Below are positions 8,056-16,993 of a DNA stretch of 64,000 bases, one piece after another. The DNA lies in contig NZ_AZAC01000011.1 in the NCBI RefSeq assembly GCF_000931935.2, forward strand, positions 337,624 to 401,623, in the 5' to 3' direction. This stretch comes from Dethiosulfatarculus sandiegensis (GTDB taxonomy: Bacteria > Desulfobacterota > Desulfarculia > Desulfarculales > Desulfarculaceae). The position numbers were made by a program, and so were the translations under genes. The notes below the pieces were generated by a model that was not told where the DNA came from, ran no database searches, and was given only the letters and a program-made list of their open reading frames with translations. How positions within the stretch are numbered: position 1 is the stretch's first letter; every line of letters starts with the position of its first letter.

Positions 8056-9018
8056 TCATCCTCTGCTCTGGGGGTCCAGGATATCCCTGAGCCCGTCACC
8101 CAACAGGTTGAACCCCAGGACCGTAGTGAAGATGGCCAGGCCGGGGAAGGTGGCATACCACCACCACTCGGGCAGGAAGTTTCTGCCCTCGCTGATCATC
8201 ACGCCCCACTCGGGCATGGGAGGCTGGGCGCCCAGGCCGATAAAGCCCAGGCCCGCGGCGGCCAGGATCGCCATGCCCATATCCATGGAGGCCTTGACAA
8301 TGATCACCGAGGAACAGTTGGGCAGGATGTGATTAAAGATAATGCGCCACTTTTTGGCACCCACCGAGCGGGCCGCCTCGATAAAGCTCTCTTCGCGCAC
8401 CGCCAGGGTGCGGCCCTGGACCAGGCGCACATAGCCCGGCCACCAGACAATGGAAAGGGCAATCATACAGTTGGTCATGCCCGGCCCCATGGCCCCGACC
8501 ACGGCCAAGGCAAAAATTCTCCCCGGTATGGATAGGAACATATCCGTTATTCGCATTATCAGCTCCCCGAAGGGGCCGCCTAAATAACCGGCGGTTACGC
8601 CTAGGGGAACGCCGATGCCCATGGCCACCAAAATGATGATAAGGCCTATCTGAAGGGAAATCCGGGTGCCTAAAACCACCCTGGTATAGATATCCCGGCC
8701 CAATTCATCTGTGCCAAAGAGATGGGTGGAATTGGGCGCGGTGAGCTTTCTTTCTATATGTACGGTGCCGGTGGCGTCTTCCGGAAATGGCACGATCATG
8801 GGGCCGATCATCGCCATGATCAAAAAAATGCCCACAATAACAGCACCGAGCATGGAAGTGGGGCTTTTGCGGAAAAGGTACCAGGAAAGCTTCATATTGC
8901 GGATGGAACTTTCCTTTTCCTCTTTCCATCTTGCCCAGGAACTCTGGGGATTCTCTTGGGGTTGGGCCTCGGTATTTTGAGTGTTTTTGCCTGTCATTTG
9001 TTGAGTCTTCTTATTCAT
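8056..9018 (-). CDS. oppC: Oligopeptide ABC transporter permease OppC/DppC type
   Basis: Inner-membrane permease with about six membrane segments. The cytoplasmic N-terminal extension (rich in Gln, Asn and Lys) precedes the OppC N-terminal segment FRKSPTSMLGAVIVGIFLIM. The periplasmic loop contains LFGTDELGRDIYTRV, the diagnostic OppC/DppC motif. The ATPase-contact EAA loop reads IEAARSVGAKKWRIIFNHILP-like, and the end is LGFNLLGDGLRDILDP. An ATG at 9057 is also open, but MNKKTQQ at 9018 is more likely because it gives an 8-base overlap with the oppB stop, normal in such operons. The length from 9018 is about 320 residues. Confidence 0.93.
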   Translation of the reverse strand: MNKKTQQMTGKNTQNTEAQPQENPQSSWARWKEEKESSIRNMKLSWYLFRKSPTSMLGAVIVGIFLIMAMIGPMIVPFPEDATGTVHIERKLTAPNSTHLFGTDELGRDIYTRVVLGTRISLQIGLIIILVAMGIGVPLGVTAGYLGGPFGELIMRITDMFLSIPGRIFALAVVGAMGPGMTNCMIALSIVWWPGYVRLVQGRTLAVREESFIEAARSVGAKKWRIIFNHILPNCSSVIIVKASMDMGMAILAAAGLGFIGLGAQPPMPEWGVMISEGRNFLPEWWWYATFPGLAIFTTVLGFNLLGDGLRDILDPQSRG

Positions 9019-10018
9019 AACGGACCCTGGGATCCAGGAAGCCGTAAAGTAGGTCAATGATCAGGTTGGTCACCATAAAACTGATGCCAATGGCCAGGGT
9101 GGCCCCCATGATGGGCTGGAAATCCGAATACACGGCCGACTGCACCGCATACTGGCCCAGCCCCGGCCAGTCAAAGACCGTTTCCACCAAAATGGTGCCG
9201 CCGAGCATCCAACCGAACCTGAGGCCGATCATGGTGGTGGTGGGGATCATTGCGTTTTTAAGGGCGTACTGACCTACAATGCGGGCCCGGCTGATGCCGT
9301 GGGCCCTGGCGCTGGTGATATAGTCCCGCTTAAGCACTTCCAGCATGTCCGCCCGGTTGACCCTGATGATGCTGGCCAGGGCGGGGAAGGAAAGCACCAC
9401 CGCAGGAAGGATGATATGGCTGAGCGCGTCCTTGAAAGTGTCCCACTGCCCGGCCAAAAGGCTGTCTATAAGATAAAAATGGGTGACGGCCGGCGGCGGT
9501 TCAGTAAGCATGCCCAGCCTGCCGCCGGTGGGGAATAGGTCCAGGTTAAGGGCAAAGACAAGCTGAAGCATCAGCCCCAGCCAGAACATGGGAACCGCCA
9601 GGCCCGAGACCGACATGACACGGGCCAGGTGGTCTATTAGGCTGTCCTTTTTCACTGCGCATATAACCCCCAGGGGTATGGCGAATATAATCGCCATGAT
9701 CAGAGAAAAAACTGTCAGCTCTAAAGTGGCCGGGAAATAACGGCCCAGATCCTTGGACACCAGGTGCTGGGTCCGGATGGATTTGCCCAGATCGCCTGTG
9801 AACAGGCCTTTCATGTATTGGCCATACTGCACATAAAGCGGCTCGTTAAGGCCGAATTCCTCCCGCAGGGTCTCCACCATCTCCTGGGTGGCGTCTTCAC
9901 CGGCCGCGGCCCGGGCCGGATCTCCCGGAGCAACCCGGGCCACCATGAAGGTAATGGTCACCAGCCCCAGCATGGTGAGGAAAATGAGCAGCAGCCTTTT
10001 TATAATATATTGTTTCAT
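9011..10018 (-). CDS. oppB: Oligopeptide ABC transporter permease OppB/DppB type
   Basis: A 335-residue inner-membrane permease with six predicted membrane segments. It begins MKQYIIKRLLLIFLTMLGLV, as OppB/DppB proteins do, followed by MVARVAPGDPARAAAGE and the large periplasmic loop. The EAA coupling loop is TSARAHGISRARIVGQYALKNA, and the C-terminus is IIDLLYGFLDPRVRYE, diagnostic for the family. It pairs with OppC to form the channel. It follows the binding-protein gene after 79 bases that contain a strong hairpin, and overlaps oppC by 8 bases. Confidence 0.95.
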   Translation of the reverse strand: MKQYIIKRLLLIFLTMLGLVTITFMVARVAPGDPARAAAGEDATQEMVETLREEFGLNEPLYVQYGQYMKGLFTGDLGKSIRTQHLVSKDLGRYFPATLELTVFSLIMAIIFAIPLGVICAVKKDSLIDHLARVMSVSGLAVPMFWLGLMLQLVFALNLDLFPTGGRLGMLTEPPPAVTHFYLIDSLLAGQWDTFKDALSHIILPAVVLSFPALASIIRVNRADMLEVLKRDYITSARAHGISRARIVGQYALKNAMIPTTTMIGLRFGWMLGGTILVETVFDWPGLGQYAVQSAVYSDFQPIMGATLAIGISFMVTNLIIDLLYGFLDPRVRYE

Positions 10019-10040
10019 GACAAGGCGCGGTCTCTCGTTT

Positions 10041-10081
10041 ACTTGAACGCCGGGCGTGACGATCTGGCCCGGCGTTCAAGT
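10041..10081 (-). other. Intercistronic hairpin between oppA and oppB
   Basis: A perfect 15-bp inverted repeat (10041-10055 with 10067-10081) around an 11-base loop, with no T run on the minus strand. Such hairpins after binding-protein genes often protect the upstream mRNA and raise binding-protein output relative to the permeases. This role is inferred. Confidence 0.7.
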
Positions 10082-10097
10082 TTGTTGGTGGATTAAA

Positions 10098-11678
10098 TTA
10101 CTTACCGACGTAAAGAGGATAAATATCCACTTCAGCGGTGAAACGCACGGGGCAGAAGGTAAAGCCCTTTACGTAATCGCGCAGAGCGAACTGGCGATCA
10201 AGCTGCATGCAGAAGACCTCGGGCGCGTCGGCCATGATCATCTCCTGGATTTTTTTGTACATCGGAGCGCGTTTTCCCCAGTCGGAGATGCTGCGGGCCT
10301 CTTCGATCAGCTTCCACACCTCTTTATTCTCGTAGAAGGAAGAGCCATAGTAGCGGCCCCAGGATTTCTTGTAGTACTGGTAGGCAACCGCGTCGGGGTC
10401 GTTGAACTTGGGAGTGGCGAAAATGGCCATCAGGGCCGGGCTGGTCTCAACCTTGGAGCCGCGGGCGGTCATACTGGGCCAGGTCAAAGGCACCATCTTG
10501 ACCTTGATGCCGATCTTGGCCAGGTTGTCTATGAGCAAAAGGCCGATGTTCTTTTCAGAATCCAGGCCCTGCACATAGACGTATTCCAGCTCAAAGCCGC
10601 CATCAGGATAACCGGCTTTTTTCATGTATTCCTTGGCCTTGGCCAAATCCTGGCGATAGGCTTTGGTGGCCACATGGCCTTTGAGGCCGATGGGGAAGGG
10701 GCTGTCTTCCAAGACGGCCTTGCCGTTTACGGTTTTCAACATGGACTCATAGTCAACCGCGTAACAGATGGCCTTACGGATGTTGATGTCCTTGGTGTAG
10801 CCCTTTTGGGTGTTCATCTTAAGGCCCAGGGTGGTCACGCCGGGGTCGCTGGTGACTTTTACGCCCTTGTAACTTTTGAGCAGGTCGAAGTCATCGGCGG
10901 AAAGGGCCAGGGCGATATCCAGCTGGCCTTTCTGCAGGCCGATCTTAAGAGAGTTGGTCTCACGGATCAACTTGAAGATGACACTATCCGGATGCTTGGG
11001 AGACGGCCAGCCCTTCCAGTAGTCGGCCACGGCCTTCATCTCGTAAAGCACGCCGTGCTGCCAGCGTCCCTTGGTAAAGGGACCGCTGCCCGCCTCGTTC
11101 TCCTTGAGCCAGGCCTGACCATAATCGCCGTCTTTGGCGTGGGCCATGACCTGCTTGGGGTTCATGACATAGAACCAGGGCAAAACGGAAATAAAGGGGG
11201 CGTAAGGGGTTTTAAGCTCAAACTTGATGGTGTAGTCATCCACCACGGTGATGTTTTTGGGGTCCAGAACATCGCTGAGCATCCAGGAGGGGCCCTTGTT
11301 CAGCTTCAGGGTGCGCTCGATGGACCATTTCACCGCTTCGGCGGTCACCGGGTCGCCATTGTGGAACTTGGCGTTCTTGACCATCTTGATGGTCCAAATT
11401 CTGGCGTCCGGGCTGGCTTCATAACCAGTGGCCAGCCAGGGTTCCACCTTGGCCGGGTTACCCACGTACTTGAACAGGCCATCGTAAAAGGCCTGCTGGA
11501 TCATGCGGCGGGAGTAGTCGGTTTTATGGCTGGGGTCAATATCCGGCGCAGGCTGACGCCCGCCGATCACCATCACCATTTTTCCATCCACCCTTTGCAG
11601 GGCATTGGCCGCGTCGCCAAAACCCAGGGAGGCGCAAACCAGGGCCGCCAGCCCTATTATCAACATTTTCTTTTTCAT
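10098..11678 (-). CDS. oppA: Periplasmic substrate-binding protein of the Opp-type transporter (SBP_bac_5 family)
   Basis: A 526-residue extracytoplasmic binding protein. The signal peptide is residues 1-26 (MKKKMLIIGLAALVCASLGF, ending DAANA). The SBP_bac_5 domain shows the landmarks AFYDGLFKY, WTIKMVKNAKFHNGDPVTAE, and NIRKAICYAVDYESML. It captures the substrate in the periplasm for OppBC. Clusters with AroM, DUF1177, DUF917 and an M20 hydrolase point to a peptide-like or N-acyl/carbamoyl amino acid substrate, but that is inference. The gene is third in the minus-strand operon, with aroM 113 bases upstream and a hairpin before oppB. Confidence 0.93.
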   Translation of the reverse strand: MKKKMLIIGLAALVCASLGFGDAANALQRVDGKMVMVIGGRQPAPDIDPSHKTDYSRRMIQQAFYDGLFKYVGNPAKVEPWLATGYEASPDARIWTIKMVKNAKFHNGDPVTAEAVKWSIERTLKLNKGPSWMLSDVLDPKNITVVDDYTIKFELKTPYAPFISVLPWFYVMNPKQVMAHAKDGDYGQAWLKENEAGSGPFTKGRWQHGVLYEMKAVADYWKGWPSPKHPDSVIFKLIRETNSLKIGLQKGQLDIALALSADDFDLLKSYKGVKVTSDPGVTTLGLKMNTQKGYTKDINIRKAICYAVDYESMLKTVNGKAVLEDSPFPIGLKGHVATKAYRQDLAKAKEYMKKAGYPDGGFELEYVYVQGLDSEKNIGLLLIDNLAKIGIKVKMVPLTWPSMTARGSKVETSPALMAIFATPKFNDPDAVAYQYYKKSWGRYYGSSFYENKEVWKLIEEARSISDWGKRAPMYKKIQEMIMADAPEVFCMQLDRQFALRDYVKGFTFCPVRFTAEVDIYPLYVGK

Positions 11679-11791
11679 AAGGCAGCTTCCTTTACGAGAT
11701 TATGTTGAACATCTATTACCGGCTTTCCCCGGTGTTAAATGAACCCGGGGGAAGGTCGCGCTCCGACCCTTTCCGCCCGGGTTTATTGCTG

Positions 11792-12478
11792 TCATTCAGC
11801 TTCCATGCCTGTGAGCAACTCCCGTATCGTGCGGGCGACCATGGAATTGGCCACCATGCTCGGGATATTTAAGGCACGAGACATGATCCTGCGATGTTCT
11901 TCCCGGTACCCCATACAGTGCAGGACCACCAGGTCGGGCTTTAAGTTCGCCATTTCAACGGCAGCCCGGTTGAGACCCTCAACATCCTGGTAAGGGCTTG
12001 CGCTGACCGTCACCACATTGGGGGTTATATGTTTCAGGTTAGCGGCAATTCCCTTTGCCTGCTCGGCCAAGGGTACAAAAACACCCAAGGTGCGTTCCGG
12101 CCCCAGCACCGCCTCCAGGGCATGATCCACTATCTTCTGGGCCTCAAGCACCAGGACCTTGGATTCAAAGGTTGGGAAATGCCCGGTGCACATAATCAAA
12201 ATCAGGTCCACGCCCTTTTGATTCAGCTCTGCTATACGCTTTTGCACCAAAGGCACTGTCTTGTTATGGGAGATTACTATCTGGGAGCCGTCGGCCAGGC
12301 GCGTGGCCAGACGCACTTCATCATCGACCGGGGCCATGGCGGCCAACTCGGCCTTGGTCATATTATCCAGGGCGCCTGCCTCCAAAAGCTCAACCGACTC
12401 TCCGATCATGGATGCCATGTGGGGGGTGATATCGCTTCTGGGGGCCTGGCCCACCGTCACCACACCAAGGCGCGGCAT
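11792..12478 (-). CDS. AroM family protein
   Basis: A 228-residue cytoplasmic protein of the AroM family (PF07302). It begins with the characteristic LGVVTVGQAPRSDITP and has LILIMCTGHFPTF in the middle and LVVLHCMGYREEHRR towards the end. E. coli aroM is an uncharacterised gene next to aroL; the fold resembles the Asp/Glu/hydantoin racemase superfamily, with paired Cys residues in like positions (the CTGHF and HCMGY Cys here). A racemase-like activity on an amino acid or hydantoin is therefore plausible but unproven. The start ATG overlaps the stop of the DUF1177 gene (TAATG), so translation is coupled. Confidence 0.85.
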   Translation of the reverse strand: MPRLGVVTVGQAPRSDITPHMASMIGESVELLEAGALDNMTKAELAAMAPVDDEVRLATRLADGSQIVISHNKTVPLVQKRIAELNQKGVDLILIMCTGHFPTFESKVLVLEAQKIVDHALEAVLGPERTLGVFVPLAEQAKGIAANLKHITPNVVTVSASPYQDVEGLNRAAVEMANLKPDLVVLHCMGYREEHRRIMSRALNIPSMVANSMVARTIRELLTGMEAE

Positions 12479-13413
12479 TATTCATTTCCGCCTTTGCGCA
12501 GGTGATCCATGGAGCCGTAAAGTTTTTGCATAAGTTCGAACTGCTCGGCATCATAGAAAGATATATCACCCACAGCGAAACTCTTGGCCACCTCGACACA
12601 AAAACGGGCCGCTTCTTCCAGGCTCTGGGGCCTGGCAGCGCCGGTGGCTGATCCCGCCACAGGGGCCTTGGTGGTTATGGCCACACCCACCACCGGGCAT
12701 TCGGCCAGCACAGAGGGCTGCAAGATGCTGTTCAAGTGATACACCCCATTGCCGTAAGGCGTTATGTCCTGAGTGGTTAAGGGGAAGACCTGGGGATAGT
12801 CGCCAGTCACTGTTTGCTGAACCCGCAGCAGGTCTTCACTGGTGCGCAGGATATAACCCTTGTACACAGTGGGGCTGATGGCGAAACCGGTATGGTTGAT
12901 CACCCGGTTGCCCTTGGTGGTGTCCACGCTCAAGATGGCGTCCATATCGGGATCAAGCTCGGCCCTCATCTGTTCGAAGATGCCCACCGGGCTGCCCATG
13001 AAAGGCGCGGGATCGTGGGGCTGGGTGGGAGCGTTGGGGCAGATATGGGTGGAGGCTATGACATCGCCTTCCAGCACGTCGCCCCTGGTGCGCATGCGGG
13101 CCAACTTCAGGGCGGCGGCCAGGGTGACAAAAGCGCCGTCTCCGTCTGAGACCAGCCCCAATAGCTCGGGCCTGGCGCCAAGCCCGCCCAAGGTGCCCAA
13201 AATGCCCAAAGTGGGAGCCTGGCCCTGGGCGGTCTTGCCCTTGGAACCGGGGATGCAGATGCTCACCACATCGGTCTGCCCCTTCTCACCACTTAAGGTC
13301 TGAATTTTAATATCCGGGACATCCAAGCCAGCAAACAGCTCGTGAAGCGATGCGCCACTGGCTTTGGGGTCGTCCATTAAGTCACAAATTTCGATGATTT
13401 CCTTTAGTAGCAT
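12478..13413 (-). CDS. DUF1177 family protein
   Basis: A 311-residue protein that I recognise as DUF1177 by overall sequence: STHICPNAPTQPHDPAPFMG, ILSVDTTKGNRVINHTGFA, TQDITPYGNGVYHLNSILQP. No signal peptide. Conserved His, Asp and Cys in the first of these and the Asp-Thr-Thr-Lys in the second look like an active or metal site, but the reaction is unknown. It is the first gene of the minus-strand operon and translationally coupled to aroM. DUF1177 and AroM co-occur next to peptide-type transporters elsewhere, so a catabolic step on the imported compound is the likely role. Confidence 0.85.
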   Translation of the reverse strand: MLLKEIIEICDLMDDPKASGASLHELFAGLDVPDIKIQTLSGEKGQTDVVSICIPGSKGKTAQGQAPTLGILGTLGGLGARPELLGLVSDGDGAFVTLAAALKLARMRTRGDVLEGDVIASTHICPNAPTQPHDPAPFMGSPVGIFEQMRAELDPDMDAILSVDTTKGNRVINHTGFAISPTVYKGYILRTSEDLLRVQQTVTGDYPQVFPLTTQDITPYGNGVYHLNSILQPSVLAECPVVGVAITTKAPVAGSATGAARPQSLEEAARFCVEVAKSFAVGDISFYDAEQFELMQKLYGSMDHLRKGGNE

Positions 13414-13853
13414 GTATTTCCTACCGGTCTTGAATTGGCAAAATGCCCACTAGAAGATGCTCCACCTAATGAAGCGGGAATAGGTCTTTTGTACTATTTA
13501 GACATATTCAGCAGTTTATGTCAATTATTAATGAAAAAAAATAATAATCGGCAATATTTCATTAAATAATTGACATATATTTCTTTTTAAATCATTCTAT
13601 TTGCAGGTAATGAGCTGGTTTATGCAAAAAAAACGCAAAGCTGTTGCGATATATTGAGATTTATGCAGTTTTTTTTCCATTTTTTGAATAAATCAGCAAT
13701 TTATGAAAAATAATTCATTGGCAGCCAATTATTTAAAATAGCGTAACGAAATGATATTATTGGGCCATCGTTGCGGTCAGTTAAATATTCTTTAATAATA
13801 TCATATAATTATCTACCAATTTATTTAAAAATACACGTCAAAGGTAAGGTAAT
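13414..13853. promoter_or_regulatory. Divergent control region between the DUF1177-opp operon and the Lrp regulator operon
   Basis: A 440-base region much richer in A+T than its surroundings, typical of Lrp-type regulatory regions. It holds a long inverted repeat (13517-13577) and four copies of TTTATG in the same orientation near 13515, 13619, 13661 and 13696, three of them beside GCA. Both divergent promoters must lie here; exact -35/-10 boxes cannot be fixed with confidence. Confidence 0.65.
13517..13577. repeat. Long inverted repeat in the Lrp control region (candidate operator)
   Basis: Arms 13517-13536 and 13557-13577 are complementary over 20 bases apart from one extra T in the second arm; the core is TGTCAATTATT / AATAATTGACA. 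The spacer is 20 bases, so repeat centres are about four helical turns apart. This fits cooperative binding by the Lrp-family protein encoded at 13854. Confidence 0.65.
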
Positions 13854-14324
13854 ATGGCCGGCTCAAAGCACTCCCGCACCTCCTTGATGGATGAAATCAA
13901 TATTGAAATTATTCGTCACCTCTCAGATGGAAGAAAAACTTTTAAGGAGATCGCCCAGAGCCTGGGCGTGGCCGAAAACACTGTACGCAGCAGGGTCACC
14001 AAGCTCATAGACACCGGCATTTTGCGTATTGCGGCCATGGTGAGCCCGGCGGCCATGCCGGGGCACTACACCGCCTATCTCGGCATGAACACCGTGCCGG
14101 ACCAGGCCGCTCGCATTGCCAGGGAACTGTCTGAGCTTAAAGGCGTAATCGCGGCAGTGTGCGTGACCGGACGATTCGATGTGATGTGCTTCATCCTGTT
14201 TAACGAAGACTATACAATGGATGAATTCATGTTTGAGGAACTGCCTAAAATCCACGGCATCAACAAGGTGGAACAGTTCCAGATCTATAAAAGCTATAAC
14301 CATCGCTGCCGCTACATTTTATAA
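13854..14324 (+). CDS. Lrp/AsnC family transcriptional regulator
   Basis: A 156-residue regulator with an N-terminal winged HTH (about residues 12-65: HLSDGRKTFKEIAQSLGVAE, NTVRSRVTKLIDTGIL) and a C-terminal RAM/AsnC ligand-binding domain (80-150: VCVTGRFDVMCFILF, MFEELPKIHGINKVEQF). Such proteins bind an amino acid or related effector and act as octamers on AT-rich DNA. A GTAAGG site lies just upstream of the ATG. It sits between divergent operons (DUF1177-aroM-opp to the left, DUF917-M20 to the right), so it most likely controls both. The ligand is probably the amino-acid-like product of the pathway. Confidence 0.93.
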   Translation: MAGSKHSRTSLMDEINIEIIRHLSDGRKTFKEIAQSLGVAENTVRSRVTKLIDTGILRIAAMVSPAAMPGHYTAYLGMNTVPDQAARIARELSELKGVIAAVCVTGRFDVMCFILFNEDYTMDEFMFEELPKIHGINKVEQFQIYKSYNHRCRYIL

Positions 14325-14409
14325 GGCGGCTTGAAGGATTTTCTCCGTCTGACGGGCCGGGGCCTTTTTTCACCGGGCGCCGTACAGACGTTCTCTAGGA
14401 GCAAGCATC

Positions 14410-15486
14410 ATGGGCATCACAAAGCTTGATATGGCCTCGGGAGAGGCCGCAGTCTTAGGCGGGGCTGTTTTGGGCGGAGGCGGAGGCGGCTCCATTAAGG
14501 CGGGCATGCATAACGCCCAGGTCGCCGTGGATCTGGGGACCCCGACCCTGGCAACCCTGGACGAACTTGCTGAAAAGGATCTGGTCATAACCTCCTCCGG
14601 GGTCGGCGCCCCGGCAGCCAAGGAAAAAATGGTCCGCCCCGTGGACCACATCAGGGCACTGGAACTCTTCCGCCAGATGGGTGGAGGTGAAATCGCCGGT
14701 ATAATCTGCAATGAAAACGGCTCTTGCAGCGGGGTTAACGGCTGGATTGAATCAGCGGCCAGCGGCCTGCCGGTGGTCGATGCTCCGGCAAACGGCCGGG
14801 CCCATCCCACCGGCCTTATGGGGGCCATGGGGTTGAACCGGGTTAAAGGCTATCTCTCCCGCCAGACCGCAGCAGGCGGCAATCCGGAGATTGGACGCTA
14901 TCTGGAGGTGACGGCCCGGGGTTCCCTGACCCACACGGCCAATATGATCAGAAAGGCCGCTGTGGAGGCCGGCGGTGTGGTGGCGGTTATGCGCGACCCG
15001 GTGACCGCAACCTATCTCAAGGAAAACGCCGCAGTGGGGGCCATGCAGCATGCCATGAAGATTGGCCGGGAAATGATGGCCGTCAGGGATCAAGGGGCAG
15101 ACGCAATTATCAAAGCTATTGTCGAAAGCCTTCCCGGTGAGGTCGTCTGCCGGGGCCGCATTGAAAGCTTAAACATCACCACCCAAGGCGGTTATGACGT
15201 GGGCGAGATAACGGTTGCCGGTGACAACAGGATGGAACTCACCTTCTGGAACGAATTCATGACCCTCGAATGCCAGGGCGAACGCAGGGCCACCTTCCCG
15301 GATTTGATCACCCTGCTCTCCCTTGAAACCGGCATCCCGATCTCTTCGGCCGAAGCCGGAAAAGGCCAGGAAGTTGCGGTGCTCTATACGCCCAGGGAAA
15401 ACCTCATCCTGGGCCGCGGCGTGCTGATTCCGGAAGCAATCAAGGAAGCGGAAAACGCAGTGGGTAAAGCCCTGTGGCAGGACTGA
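14410..15486 (+). CDS. DUF917 family protein (S-methyl thiohydantoin desulfurase-like domain)
   Basis: A 358-residue cytoplasmic protein recognised as DUF917 (PF06032) by its N-terminal LGGAVLGGGGGGSIKAGM, followed by VITSSGVGAPAA and the ENGSCSGVNGW and APANGRAHPTGLMGAMG segments. Family members include hydantoinase-related enzymes and a thiohydantoin desulfurase, which suggests chemistry on a hydantoin-like five-membered ring or a related amide. The protein is of normal length for the family. AGGAG lies 8 bases upstream of the ATG. It is flanked by the Lrp regulator and an M20 amidohydrolase in the same direction and probably acts on the compound brought in by the Opp transporter. Confidence 0.88.
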   Translation: MGITKLDMASGEAAVLGGAVLGGGGGGSIKAGMHNAQVAVDLGTPTLATLDELAEKDLVITSSGVGAPAAKEKMVRPVDHIRALELFRQMGGGEIAGIICNENGSCSGVNGWIESAASGLPVVDAPANGRAHPTGLMGAMGLNRVKGYLSRQTAAGGNPEIGRYLEVTARGSLTHTANMIRKAAVEAGGVVAVMRDPVTATYLKENAAVGAMQHAMKIGREMMAVRDQGADAIIKAIVESLPGEVVCRGRIESLNITTQGGYDVGEITVAGDNRMELTFWNEFMTLECQGERRATFPDLITLLSLETGIPISSAEAGKGQEVAVLYTPRENLILGRGVLIPEAIKEAENAVGKALWQD

Positions 15487-15522
15487 GCCAACTATCCAAC
15501 CAAAAAAGGATCGATATATAAA

Positions 15523-16698
15523 ATGGACCAAAACAAAAAAGCAGAATTGAAAGCCTGGCTGAGCGAGATCAGGCGCGACATTCACCAGCATCCTGAAACC
15601 GCATATGAAGAGGTGCGCACCACAGGTAAAATCAAGGGCATCTTGGATGACTTGAGCATCCAAAACAAAACCTTTGAAGATGTCACCGGTGTGCTCGGCC
15701 TGGTGGCGAATCAGGATAAAGGCCCCACCCTGGCCCTGCGCGCCGATATCGACGCCTTGCCGATGGAAGAAAAAACAGGCGCGACGTATAAGTCTCAGAC
15801 ACCTGGTAAAATGCATGCCTGCGGTCATGACGCCAATATCACCATCATGCTCGGCGTGGCCAAACTCCTTTTCGACAACGGCGAACTGGCCAAGATTCCC
15901 GGCAATCTTAAATTCATCTTCCAGCCCGCCGAGGAAGGCGGGGCCGGTGCTCAAAGACTCATAGACCGGGGTGTGTTAAAAGACCCGGATGTGGACTGGA
16001 TCATTGCGGGCCATGCCTCTCCCGACCTGGACACTGGAACCGCGGGCTTCTACCACAAGCAGAGCCACGCATCTTCCGACCGCTTCACCCTGGTCATTAC
16101 GGGGACCGGCGCCCATGGGGCCCGTCCCCATCAGGGCAACGACCCCCTGGTTCCGGCTGCCCAGTTTATCAATTCAGTCAACGCCATGGTAGCCAGAAAC
16201 GTTGACGCCTTGGAGACGGCGGTTGTCACTGTAGGCAAATTAAGGGCGGGCTCAACAGCAAACGTGCTGCCGGACAAGGTGGAGATGGAAGGAACCATCC
16301 GCACCCTGAAACCGGAAATCCGCACCCTGGTGCGCAAACGCCTCACCGAGATCTGCCAGGGCCTCGAGCTTTCCTATGGCGTTAAGTGCGAGTTTGAAAT
16401 CCTGGACGGATATCCCCCTTGCGTGGGCACTGAAGAGGTCAGCGAGTTCATGTACAACACCGCGGCCAAAGTCCTGGGTGAGGATAACGTTGCCTGGTTC
16501 CCGCCCACCACAGGCGGCGAAGACTTTGCCTTTTACGCCCAGGTGGTGAAAGGCTCCATCTGCCGCATTGGCTGCCGCAACGAAGAAAAAGGCATGATCC
16601 ACCCCCTGCACTCCCCCTACTTTGACCTGGACGAGGAAATGCTGGCACACGGCGTGGAATTCTTCCACCGTTGCGTGCTGGATTATTTCAAAATGTAA
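15523..16698 (+). CDS. M20 family metallo-amidohydrolase (N-acyl amino acid / IAA-amino acid hydrolase type)
   Basis: A 391-residue zinc amidohydrolase. The N-terminal DIHQHPETAYEE and KMHACGHDANITIMLG carry the metal-binding Cys-His pair and HPE motif, FQPAEEGGAGA carries the catalytic Glu pair, and IAGHASPD and TGGEDFAFYAQ complete the metal site. The lid/dimerisation domain contains TGTGAHGARPHQGNDPL. Family members hydrolyse N-acyl, carbamoyl or aryl amino acid amides. No signal peptide, so it is cytoplasmic. It follows DUF917 after 36 bases and is closed by a terminator, forming an operon with lrp and DUF917. It likely releases a free amino acid, which may be the Lrp effector. Confidence 0.93.
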   Translation: MDQNKKAELKAWLSEIRRDIHQHPETAYEEVRTTGKIKGILDDLSIQNKTFEDVTGVLGLVANQDKGPTLALRADIDALPMEEKTGATYKSQTPGKMHACGHDANITIMLGVAKLLFDNGELAKIPGNLKFIFQPAEEGGAGAQRLIDRGVLKDPDVDWIIAGHASPDLDTGTAGFYHKQSHASSDRFTLVITGTGAHGARPHQGNDPLVPAAQFINSVNAMVARNVDALETAVVTVGKLRAGSTANVLPDKVEMEGTIRTLKPEIRTLVRKRLTEICQGLELSYGVKCEFEILDGYPPCVGTEEVSEFMYNTAAKVLGEDNVAWFPPTTGGEDFAFYAQVVKGSICRIGCRNEEKGMIHPLHSPYFDLDEEMLAHGVEFFHRCVLDYFKM

Positions 16699-16726
16699 GG
16701 GAAAGACTTATACTATTTTAATCAAG

Positions 16727-16758
16727 CCGGGAAGTCTTCGGGGCTTCCCGGTTTTTTT
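16727..16758 (+). terminator. Rho-independent terminator of the lrp-DUF917-M20 operon
   Basis: An 8-bp stem CCGGGAAG / CTTCCCGG (16727-16734 with 16744-16751) followed by seven T. Confidence 0.92.
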
Positions 16759-16993
16759 AAAAAATGCCCGCATACGCCTCTTGTTAAGGCGTGGGTGCTT
16801 CAACCTCGCACCCATGCGGATACCACTTGTCATTAAAAGGCCGACCATTTTTTCATCCGAAATTACACCTGCCCATCCCCCACACTTTACTTTTGCTTTT
16901 TCCTGAAAATTGGTGATAATACGCATTGCCACCAAGTGATTAACAAAGAAAAGGGAAGCCTCATGTAATCCAAAGTGACTCTTATATGAAAGA

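Noticed and set aside
10056..11708. 550-codon open frame on the plus strand opposite the oppA gene
   Set aside because: It is the antisense of a clear SBP_bac_5 gene and results from GC-rich codon use; the product has no domain, and the minus-strand gene has a signal peptide and full family match.
15169..15954. 261-codon frame on the minus strand
   Set aside because: Lies across the DUF917 and M20 genes on the other strand; no family resemblance.
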